Shown: in pieces, positions 1-11,200 of the stretch
How the letters are laid out: each line of letters starts with the position of its first letter
Numbering within the stretch: the first letter of the stretch is position 1
Assembly: GCA_034359265.1 (NCBI GenBank)
Contig: CP136897.1
Coordinates: 17,416,001-17,480,000, forward strand
DNA length: 64,000 bases
Direction: 5' to 3'
DNA from: Canna indica
Lineage: Eukaryota; Streptophyta; Magnoliopsida; Zingiberales; Cannaceae
Notes under the pieces: generated by a model
What the model was told of the DNA's origin: nothing
Seen by the model: only the letters and a program-made list of their open reading frames with translations
The model's database searches: none
Made by a program: the position numbers and the translations under genes

Positions 1-160
1 AAAACATTTATTTTTGGAGGTGGTTTAATGTCCTAAATAGATTTCCACAAGTCCTTAGTTAAAATGGTAGAAGCCTCAGTAACACGAGGATGATAAAATT
101 GAAAAGCAACCTTGTAGTCTAATACTGCAGAATAAATATCATTCTTCTTCAAAGCCCAAA

Positions 161-470
161 TAAGTTTATCTTCTTGAGAAGTAACTTACTTGACCTTTCG
201 TAGGTAAGTCATACTTTACTTTTATATTTATATATATATATATATGCATAATAAATTTATCTTCTTAAGAAAGTAACTTATTCATACTTTATATATATAT
301 GCATATTAAATTTATCTTCTCAAGGAAGTAACTTACTTGAGCCTTCCTAGGTAAGTCATACTTTACTATATATATATATATATGCATAATAAATTTATCT
401 TTGAAGAAGTAACTTACTTGAGCCTTCCTAAGTAAGTCATACTTTACCTATATATATATATATATATATA
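161..470. repeat. Tandem array, about 4 units of ~60-100 bp
   Basis: Four imperfect copies begin near 161, 249, 305 and 388. Each starts with a version of TAAATTTATCTTCT, runs through AAGTAACTTACTTGAGCC and GTAAGTCATACTTTA, and ends in a (TA)n run. The second unit is shortened. No coding potential is visible. Confidence 0.8.
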
Positions 471-679
471 TTCTTATATTTGATTTTTGCGACTCCTCAC
501 TCGCCACCATCAACATCCCTCCTTCATCACACTTTTCTTCTGTATCCCTCACTCATTGTACTAGGGGTGAGCATCGACCAGTTAAATGATCCATTAATAA
601 TTTTCCAAACCAATCGATTTTTCAACATCATTAACCATAAATCAATCAATTAACTTCAGTTAACACTACTAGAAATTGA

Positions 680-925
680 GTCTTCAGCAACGGCTATCAG
701 CAACGGCCGCTCAAGCCGTTGCTATTTGCAACGGCATTCTTACGGCCGCTCAAGCCGTTGCAGATATATTGTATCTGCAACGGCTTTCTAACGGACACGC
801 AAGCCGTTGCTGATGATTTTAATTATCAGCAACGGCTTTCTAACAGACAAGTGAGCCGTTGCTGATGATAACTTATTAGCAATGGCTTTCTAACAAGCGA
901 GTGAGCCGTTGCTGATATATTTATA
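680..925. repeat. CACTA 5' subterminal repeats
   Basis: Multiple direct and inverted copies of CAGCAACGGC and GCCGTTGC occur, typically spaced 15-40 bp. In En/Spm elements such repeats bind the TNPA protein; that role is inferred here from position and family. Confidence 0.8.
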
Positions 926-928
926 TAG
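917..928 (+). promoter_or_regulatory. Possible TATA box of the short CACTA
   Basis: TATTTATATAGG lies at the boundary between the subterminal repeats and a GC-rich leader. The matching place in the long element also has TATATAAA on the opposite strand. This is inference from position. Confidence 0.35.
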
Positions 929-1396
929 GTCGCAGATCGCGTCCGACCCTTCTTCCTCCCGCTGCTGTCGCCGCCGCCTCCTCCTCCCGCCTCTCACCGC
1001 CGTTGTCGATGCCGAGCTGCCGCTGCCGACGCTGCCGTCCGTCCTCGATCGTCGATTTCAGGTAATCATCGCCGTCTGGCCATCTCTCCCCGTTGCGGCC
1101 AGCGGGAAATCCGACCGAAACCCTATTTTTAGGGTTTCGGTCGATGGCCGCCGCCGGAGCTTTTACAGTGTCCGGACACTGTACTCCGGCGCCGAAAATT
1201 GCAGATTTATAGTTTTTTAATTTTTTTTATATATGTTAATTAATTATTTAGATTAATTGTTTAATTTGTTAGATTAATTATTTAATTTGTTAGATTAATT
1301 ATTAGGGTTTAGATTAATTTTTAGGATTTAGATTAATTTCGGAATTGTCCACTTCGGACGCGTGCTAGAATCGTCCACTTCGGAATTATTTTGCAG

Positions 1397-2447
1397 GCTC
1401 GCTATACATGGGCCAAGGACCAAAGGCCCTTCATTTATGCTGCTTGGGAGGCTATTTCCCGGGCAAGGTACAACGGGCAGCTGGGGCAAGCTCGGTCCCA
1501 GGCGATGGCCCGAGCTGGGACCACTAACATCGCGGAGACTCGGGGATATGGCCCCGATTGGATTACTCCGGATATATGGGTCCAGCTCGTGGGAATATGG
1601 TCGACGGATCGATGGCAGGAGGTTTCTCGGAATGCGGCTAGAAATCGCATGTCGGGGGGAGCAGCGTGTCACACCGGCGGCTTTGTTGCATTTGCAGTCC
1701 ACGCGAACCGTATGGTAAGTATATCTTTTAATTATATATTTTATTTGTCACTATGTGTACTAATTAATGTATTTGTTTTGTAAATGTAGACGACAGTGTC
1801 GGATGACGGGACTGTCCAGCGACCCTCCCCGATGGCGGTGTTTGAGCGGACTCACCGTCGAGCACATGGGACGGGGGAGTACATCGACAACTGCGCTGCA
1901 TACATTATGGTAACTATATATTTGTTTAAATTATTCATTATATATTTATAATTTAAGTTTTATGATAAATATTAAACAAAAAATCAAACTCGAGTAGGAG
2001 ACCTACAGCCAGACGGTGGTGCAGCGCGGGGGTACCCCCGAGGACTTTGACGCAGCAACGTGGGTCGAGGCCGCAGGTGGCTGGGACCATGGCCGCGTAT
2101 ATGGCTTCGCAGATAGTGGTCATGCGCGAGCCGTACTAGGGCCACTTGGGGCACCGACCCCTCCGGTCGCTGGTGAGCGGCCGTCCACCTCTAGATCCAG
2201 TTATGATCATAGTAGCAGAATAAGGACTCTAGAGGACACGGTCGTGCGTCAGACTGAGATAATGGAGCGCCAGAGTCAGATGATGGCGGATATACAAGCT
2301 ATGCTATGCAACATGTCAGGTCATCCCGAAGCAGGCATCTCTTCCGCATCATCTAATCCATCGTCCTCGAGTCAGTCCACGCCAGTGTACACTCAAGCAC
2401 TCCAGACCCCGCCATATGATCCAGACCATCCTCCATCGTCATCGTGA
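1397..2447 (+). pseudogene. TNPA-like (Transposase_24) gene, 5'-truncated
   Basis: Three exons can be joined by standard splice sites: 1397-1714, 1790-1909 and 1998-2447, keeping one open frame to the TGA at 2445-2447. The product shows the Transposase_24 hallmarks: WITPDIW, the stretch SRNAARNRMSGG, HTGG, and FERTHRRAHGTGEYID. It ends in a coiled-coil-like segment (IRTLEDTVVRQTEIMERQSQ) and a Ser/Pro-rich tail. Compared with the long CACTA it lacks the first two exons and the start codon, because the internal deletion fused the promoter leader to the third exon's acceptor. This 3' portion is undamaged, unlike the frameshifted copy in the long element. It may still make a truncated protein from an internal start, which is unproven. 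Confidence 0.75.
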
Positions 2448-2719
2448 GATTTTTTTATATTGACTTTGTTACTGAGATATTGGACTTGTTTAATTTATTT
2501 TGTTTGGATATTGATACTTCAATTTTGCATTTGAATAGTTTTTATACTATTGTGGATAATTATCAATATAAATATAATTATTTTGATGTATATCTTGGTG
2601 TATTTGTGATGTGTGAATGAATGTGTGTATGAGTGTATGGGTGTGTGAGTTATGTATCAGATAATGTATCAATGTATCAATGGAAATTTTAAATTTAAAT
2701 TTTTTCGTTGCCAGGTTCA

Positions 2720-3075
2720 CATCATCAGCAACGGCTTTCCCACGGCCGTCCGTGGGAACGTCGTTGCTAAAAGTGTATTGAAAGCCGTTGCTGATGACCT
2801 ACAGCAACGGCTTAGCGACGGGATTTTACTAACGGCGTTGCTACGGACTCAGCGGTCGTTTCTATTAATGTTATCCGCAACGGCTCCGGGTCCGTGGCAA
2901 AACCGTTGCAAATAATATTTTTAGCAACGGCCCGAGCGACCGTTGCTGATCCATTGCTAAGTTATCAGCAACGCGATTTTCTGCCACGGCTCCATTGCAA
3001 TGGCTCGGCCGTTGCTGATGCTCTTCAGCAATGGCTCAGCAACGGCATCAGCCGTTGCCGATGCCCATTTTTCTA
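2720..3075. repeat. CACTA 3' subterminal repeats
   Basis: About a dozen copies of the GCAACGGC core in both orientations run up to the 3' terminal inverted repeat. They match the repeats at 35940-36285 in the long element. Confidence 0.8.
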
Positions 3076-3084
3076 GTAGTGTAA

Positions 3085-5268
3085 GCGGTACTTCGATTTT
3101 GATTTTTGCAGTTTGATTAATCAATAAAAAAATTTAATATATAAAAATAATAAAATTATACATATTGTAATATTTATTTCAATTGTGACTTACAAAAAAA
3201 AACAAATCAAACATAATACACATAAACAAAAACTCAAAAGAACGATAACATTCTCAAAAACAATTGCAAAAATTGGATTTGGCGATTGCCATCTCTTCTG
3301 TCAAGTAGAGTACAACTACTATGGAGTCAAATTGAATGGAAATTATATGGAGCTCCGCATAATTATTTTTTCTAGTTTCGAGACTATCAGTTTTGTGATA
3401 TTAAAATACATTGACAAACTTATAATTATAAATACCTTATTATAAAATAAATTAACTTACAAATAAATCAAACTATATATAGTTTGTAAAAATAAAAATA
3501 AAAATCATTATTTTCAACTCAAACTATTATCTTAAATTAACAAATTAATTAAATCGATTTGAGCCAAACCTAATTTTTAAAATGACTCAATTTTCTTAAA
3601 TTTGATCTATTTATAATTTAATCAAAACTATCTTTATATCATCCAACTTATTTTTTTCAAAATTTTATAATATTTATTAATTGATTTTATATTTAATTGG
3701 AAAAATCTTAATTTATCAATAAATAAATTAAGTTTTACAAATATTTTACAATTATATTAGCAAATAATAATTTGTAAACTAACTACAAATACATAATTAA
3801 TATTTTATAAATGCTCTCCTTTTCATCTTTATAATAGTTTAATTATAAAATAATATTGATAATTATGTTGAGAAACTAATAACATTGATCTAGAGTTACT
3901 CATTTTTTTTAATTGATTAAATTTTAACTTATTTTAAAACGAATATAAAAAATCATATTTTGAGTGTTGAATAATTATTCCTCTTACTTTTATCAATATG
4001 TGACTTTCTTCTACAATCATATTAAGTTTCATGAACTGTTTCATATGAATTAATTTGTTATTTAATCAAAATCATATTATTATTAAAACTATTTAATAAA
4101 AATTAATATTATTTTTTATAACCAAATAAGTATTCACTAATTTCAACCAACTAAAACTGCTTATTTTCATTAATCAACCGCATTGGAGATCGAAATCAAA
4201 TTTTCGAAATCAAATCAAAAAATAATTTTCGCTAACCAAACATCAGGTTATAGTTTTGAAAATTAGAAAATATCGATTATGATTTTGAATAATAAAAAAA
4301 GGTTTTTATGATTTTGAAAAACAAAACTCATTTAATTATAGAGAAAATTGATGAATCTATCCTAAATCATGAGTCAATTAACAAATTTGTCATAACTTCT
4401 TATTTGCACTTAATCTATCCCAAACTTCAAATTCATATCAAACTTCAAATTCATATCAATTATATTTCACATATGCTTATTAATGTAACTATTATTTTTC
4501 ACAAATGCTTATTAATGTAACTATTATTTGCTAACATATCAGTCTACTTAGCACAAAAAATAATATTTTTTATTAAAATTTATCATGTCAATAACTTCAA
4601 ATTCATATCAATTATATTCCACATTGATATTCCACAAATGCTTATTAATGTAACTATTATTTGCTAACATATCAGTCTAGTTAACACAAAAAATAATATT
4701 TTTTATTAAAATTTATTATGTCACCAAACGTTAGTATATACTAATGAAAAAATTTAAAAAAAAAAAATTGTAATATATGGAAACGTAGTGTCAGGTAGAA
4801 GGGGAGAAGGGAAGCTTTAGGATTATTTTTTTATTATTTTCTTAATTAGTATATGCTAACATTTACTAATGTGATAAATCGTTACCAACTAGGCTATGGA
4901 CATCTGACAAAATAATTGCTCGTATTCACACGCAAGTGTTGTGAGTTCTTCATTTGCAATTATAATGACATCACTTCGACTAAATAGCATCACTGTTTTC
5001 TTGCTTTATATGCATAAATACGTTTTTTATTTGTAATTATAATGGCATCAGTTAAGAGTAAAATAACATCACAATGCTGTTTTCTTGCACAACAGTCTTC
5101 TTCCAATAAATGTCAACTCAAAATGTTGTCCATCCTAACATTTCATATTACTTTTAACACAGCTAAGAAAAAAAAATACATGATACAGCAACAAATTGAT
5201 GCATATCAGCAGAATAGAGAAATAAATCTCACTCAAAATTGTATCAAGAACCTTGATATATTTCCTTG
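3085..5268. other. AT-rich intergenic DNA
   Basis: There is no credible gene between the short CACTA and the NBS1 stop codon. The first ~150 bp continue the host repeat into which the CACTA inserted. The rest is AT-rich with a local duplication at 4440-4727. Confidence 0.6.
4440..4727. repeat. Tandem duplication, unit ~140-150 bp
   Basis: Two copies start with AACTTCAAATTCATATCAAT at about 4440 and 4594. They continue through CTTATTAATGTAACTATTAT and AACATATCAGTCTA to a TTTTTTATTAAAATTTAT end. The first copy also has an extra internal repeat of the CTTATTAATGTAACTATTAT segment. Confidence 0.8.
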
Positions 5269-8200
5269 TCATTTTCGAGAAAAGAGAGAATAAATAGAAG
5301 CACCAGCAGAAGCTGCTCGTTTCCTAACCTGTTAGAAGATACCATCAGGATTGTACGAGGCAAAGCAGATGAACAATAAGCAAGGTGACAGCTTTGCAGT
5401 ACCACAAATATAATTAGAAGATACCATCAGGACTATATAAGGCAAAGCAGATGAACAATAAGCAAGGTGACAGAGCTTTGCAGTACCACAAATATAAGTA
5501 GAATTGTTGATACCTTGTTATTGTTAAATAGGTCCTCAGCTAGGGCTTCCATTTGCTTCCGCTTCTTCTCTTCTTTCATGTATTGTGATGTTTTGTCGCC
5601 TTCACAATCAGATTCTCTGAGAACAAACATTTTGTTGACTTAAACAACAAAAAAATTCATTGGAATGTCGAGAAAATAGGTTGTACGTACTTGTATGGAT
5701 CTTTTGAAAATGGAAAAAGGTCTTTGAAACTGTTGCCCGATATGGTCTCTTTCTACAGTCATTTGATAAATGCATCATTAGCTAAAACTAAACTGTGTGC
5801 ATGTCATATTGAGCAAAATCGAAAAGAAGCCTACCTTTCTAAAACATTTGAAGTTGACAACTTCTTTGGTACTGGATCTCAATGGTGATGCTGTCATGAT
5901 ATTTCGCACAATCAGACCTTGACTATATAAGATATCTGAATTTTCATGTCTGTCAACAATAGATTCCTCAATTTTCGCTGTTCTTTTTATAACTCCATCC
6001 TCATTCATGGAATCTAATGATTTTTGGTAGGTGGGAATAGTGGAGCAGCTATCATTGTTCTCTTTGCCATCACAGCTTACAGCAACCTTAACCTCAGATC
6101 TTTGTGAAAATAAACCCTCATATTTATTCATGGCAACTTGAGGTTGTGATGTGTCATTGGCATGATCTGAAGTTGCAGTGTCCATTTCAATGTCAGAAGC
6201 TGCTACTATAGTCTCATCAGTAGAATGAGAAGATGAAACAATGTCTGCGCGAAATGTTTCAACAACTTATTATCAACATACAAGAAAAATTCTAACACAA
6301 GTCAAAATTATGGTATTCAAGCATGTCAGAGAACTAAGTATTACTGAAGAAGGTCCAATGATGATTACAAGTAGAAATGCTCCTCATCTACTTTAGTTTG
6401 ACATTTAAATGTTAGTCTCAACTGACTGACTTGGTTACTATAATACCTTATGATTGATCACCAGGTATAATGCTGTTTTTACACTATCATAGACCAAAAA
6501 AGAGACTGAAAATAAATTTGTGAAAGCTTTAGAATTATCACTGACTTCCACCTCATCTTTCCATAACCAATATGCTACAAAGAAAGACCAATAGAATCTC
6601 CTCGCGTTGACAACTGTTCAAAACTCGAGTAGTTCATAAGATCACCATGGTACAGCATGGCTGATGTGTTTAGACAAGCCTAGAGATGGACCAAAAAAGA
6701 AACAATACAATAGCAAAATACAAAAATTGAAGCCATAGTAAAAGAAATGTCATCTTTCAGACATTAGAGTATTAGGCATATGAAAAGAAGTGTCCAAAGG
6801 CTGATGAATATAAGGATCAGAAGAATGTTTTTCGTCAACAAGCAATCGGTATAACTCACACAGAGGGTAAAACATGGAAAAACCATGTAGGATGAGATTG
6901 GCATTTCAAAAGAGACTTAATAACCTCATGGGACAAACTGAATTAATTAGAATTACTTGCATGAGAGTCAAAAGGAATCCCAATATAGTCCTTTTTGCAG
7001 AAGTTCAACTTCAGAGTGAAATTTATTCCATGAATGGAGTGGCTGACAAGTTACAACTTACAAGCATTCAAATAATTGTTTCAAAGCACATTCTTTCTGA
7101 CTATTAAATGCAGATAGACATGGGTACTTACAAGGAGGTTGCTCAAAGATGGAAGTATCCAAGTTCCCAGACAGAATGACAGCAACAAGTTTAACATCAA
7201 GAACCCTGGATAAAGAAGATAGCTCACGGGAATGACTTAATTCATCAGCAGTCCCAGCAGGGACAACTAGAATAAATTGGTAATTCTCCCCATCTGCAGA
7301 AGTCTAAGAATTCGCAATAAGTCAGATATTGAAGTTAAAAGAATGTAATTTAAGAAACCTCCTTCAAGGACATTAATATGTCCAAAATGAATTAGGAACC
7401 AGACGGAGACCGGGAAACAATCATCTACACTAATGATGATAAAAAAGAGTCCAGGGGAAAACAGTCCAACATAAATAAGCATATAAAAGTAGTAGGTCAA
7501 ATAAAACTACATTGTATGCTCCTTGATGCTCAATAGTATGTTTTACCAATGTTTAAACTGCTTGAAGTGCAATAACAGAATAAATAAATAAATAATATTG
7601 AAATAACCTGTAAGCCATAATGAGCAAAGAATTTATTAAGGCAGGTTTGACAAAGAAATAAACAAGATAAAAATGAATCAAGTACTTGATTAATGAGCTT
7701 GAATAAGTACACAAACTAAACCTAGAAATACTTTTTTAAATTCAAAAAGAGAAATCAATAAACCATACTCTATATGAATTTTCCTATCTTACAAGGAGTA
7801 CTCAAATTCTGTGTAATATTAGTTTGTATTAGGAAAACACAGTTTCTAAGAACGCAAAACACCAGGTCATCATTAGGAGAACCCTTTTTTTATTGAGGAG
7901 AAATGGGATCAGAATTCCCAATTTTTTCTTTTTAATCTATATGAAAAATTACTTAAAAACACTAGAAAATGTCAAAAAGTCAGAAAAGGAAAGAAGAGCT
8001 AACCAAACTGTTACAAACCAACTTCTAAATCCAAGAAGAGGGAGCACAGATCAACTGGTGGGATCACATGTTTATTTAAATATTAGATATGATATATGAA
8101 AAGAAAAAAAAATATTCTAGTATTGTATATTTTATCATTTAATCTATACTATTAAGTATTAACAACTATTTTTTTAATCTGCCAAAGACGAACACCAAGC

Positions 8201-11200
8201 AGGACAGTCCTGGAGAGAAGATACGGGTGTAGAAGAATAGATCTAGGGAAAGATGAAAGGAACCAAAAGAGGAGAAAGAAAAAGAAAGTTTGGCCCACAT
8301 CTGTGTTTTTAAATCTGGCCTAGAATTCGATTCGGATTGGCCACTGGGTCAAGGTCAATCAGTCGGATGGTTAAAATCAAGGGTCAAGCCAATGATGTCA
8401 TAAATATAATCTATTTTAAAAATATCATATAAATATTATATCTTATATGTATATTATGTTAGACATTATTAAATATTATATATTATATTCCAAAAATAAT
8501 ATAATATAATATCTTATATTTTATATTTTAAAACAAGTTATATAGGTTAGATATCTAAAATACATATATGCGAACAATAACAAAAGTGTAGAATTAAAGA
8601 TTATTAAGCACCATCCTAAATTCCTAATAACATCTTATAATTGATTATTAAACATATATTAGTTATAAAATTTGAGTTATGAGTTTGTTTTATAAAATTA
8701 AGAATATATTCAAAAACATAAATACAAAGTTGTTCAAAGTAGCTTGGCGGTGGAAATACTATGTATTTGCTAGGTGCAGGGTTTAAGTCTCACTAAAATA
8801 TGTTTATAAATAGAAAAAAAAATAACTGGGGCCACCAATTATAAACAGGCTGGGATTTAGTCCCAGGTTATGATTGGACCAAACCAACCAACCAGGTTGG
8901 CCCAGGTTAAAAAGCACTGACCCCATTGCTTATCCATTTATTATGTATTCTCTATGGGTTTTTTATTCTTATGTCAATAGTTCAACATTGTTTATTCCAC
9001 AGATAAAATACCTTATGCTAGTTTCCTATATAAGCACTTTAAGTTTCCACTGCCTACTAATAAAAAAACCAGTTTTAAGAGTGTAAAGTTGAGCTAAACT
9101 CAAACTGGGCTTGGGCACAACTTGGTTTCAGCCTAAGCTGAGCCTAATTTAAGTTTAGTTAAGATTTAAATTAACTAAATGAGCAAAACTTGAACTAAAC
9201 AAAACTTGGTCATCAAAACCCATTCTCACTAACCTGAAAAGTTCTTTTGGGTCATCATTCATCAAAAACCCAGCCAGTTTTTATTAATCCAGCCAATTCA
9301 ATTACATTTCTTGTCTGGATAACAAAACATTATGGTCAAGGGTCCAGGTCCCATTTTTTCCCATCCAGTCGGCCAGGTCAGATCAGACAAGGTTTTTGTA
9401 ACTATGATCATGACATCATATTAAAACAAGGAGGGGATAAACTTCATTTATAAGCTAACATAAAGTACCGTCTACAAGATATATTGAAGAAACATAAACA
9501 TAGGGAAGACCTGGCTATTTGATGAGAATTCATCAGCACTGACACATTTTGCTCCAACTAGTTCTAGTAATGATTGGAACACTATGTCAAATTTGTACTG
9601 CAAGCAGAAAGGCAAGCATTAGCACCAGAATTTCTCAAGGAGAAGTTACACATGGAAAAAAGAACTGCACCATAAGAAGTGATCCCAGAACAAAAGTATA
9701 GCCTTCAAGAATCTTCTCCCGAAACTTAGGTTCCACAACCTTTACCAGTGTCCCATCCAGAGACAGATCTGGGACATACCTAGAAAACAAGAACAGTTAG
9801 ATGCAAAGGTTAACTGATTCAGGATCGGGATGCATCATTTTCTATGCTCATTGAGTATTCCAAGCATAAAACTTTAAAAAGCATAAGCAATGAGCATGTA
9901 TGAATCAGAAGTATGGGAACTCACGATGTACAGCTTGGAATTTCTGTGCAGATACCCGTATCAGCAAGCAACTGAAAATTCAGATACCAACATAATGGTA
10001 AAAGGTCATCATAATTAGAGGAAACTGATATTTTAAATACTGGTTCAATGCAGGTTTCAAGAAATATGGCTGCCCTGGCCAACTTGGGTGAAAGGATTCT
10101 TTACAGGGACCGTGTTTACCTTTCTATCATCTGCCCTATCAAGTTTTTTATCAGCCTTGGGATGATGAAGATGCATCTCTGATCTCTCTCAATTAAATTC
10201 AAAAAATGGTGACCTACCACTGTATGACAGTGGCTCTTTTTTTCTGACTCTGCTTATTATATTTGTATAACTTTAGTTTCTTCATTGGAAGTTGGATAGA
10301 GGTTTTTGGGGTTCTCAAAAAAAAAAAAACAACCAACCTGAAAACCGTCACAAACTAATTTGGATTAGGAAAAAAGGAAAATCAAATCCTGACCTGATCC
10401 AGGTCGGATGGGCTTTTAAGGTCAGGTTTGTATTTGGGGTTATTTTTAACAAAGAATCAATCAAGTCAAGCAACCACATTGTGGAGCACTTTCATTTCAA
10501 CCTGCTCTAGCTTAAGGAAATTGACAGGTCCACAAACCAGGAAGCAAATGTCTAACAGTAATAGATGCAATACTACATCAAAAGTGTACCTATAACACCA
10601 TATCCGCAGAAAGCAAGGTACCTTAAACCAATCACTGAGAACAATAGGCTTCCTTGCAAGGACTGCTTGGATAAGCTGGAGTGTCACTGGAGAAGATTTT
10701 TCAACAAGAACATGTGAACATTCTGAGCTCCAGCTACTGGTTGCATATGCACCTTTTTAAAGGAAGAATTGAACTATTATTAATAAATAGTTAATAATTT
10801 CAAGAACCTCATATAGAAAATACAAAGATAAACAATCTAGAGCAGTATGTCAAGGAAAACAGTCATACTAACATATAATTATCAATTCACAACAGTGGAT
10901 ATACAATTGTCAATTAAAATAATTTTCTCATGTAATGTTATCATTCCACTCCCTAGTAAAGGGAATACTTAACAACCGGCACGCTGTGGTCCAGGACATT
11001 TATTGACCAGAAAAAGCTAATCAAGTTTCTAACATACTCTTGATAGGCTTGGCATGGCATGAGCCCTCATGACCAGTAAACCTCAGTCAGACTCATTACA
11101 GGAATCTGTACAGCATAGTATAAAAACATAGTAACTAAACAAAGGTAATCACTTCTCCAAAAGTTTTGTATAGCTTCAAGTTGCCAACATAGCCCTGACA

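Larger units (their letters stand above)
664..3081 (+). mobile_element. CACTA (En/Spm) transposon, internally deleted non-autonomous copy
   Basis: The element begins CACTACTAGAAA and ends TTTCTAGTAGTG, flanked by the 3-bp target-site duplication TAA (661-663 and 3082-3084). Both ends carry dense subterminal repeats of the GCAACGGC type. Inside is only the 3' part of a Transposase_24-type (TNPA-like) gene; no TNPD transposase is present. Its 5' end, promoter region and 3' end closely match the 6.9-kb element at 35923-42796, so it is best read as a deletion derivative of the same family. The join lies near 1383-1396, where leader sequence runs straight into the acceptor of TNPA exon 3. Confidence 0.93.

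Noticed and set aside
909..1220. 103-aa open frame in the short CACTA leader
   Set aside because: It lies in the GC-rich untranslated leader shared with the long element and is not conserved as protein.
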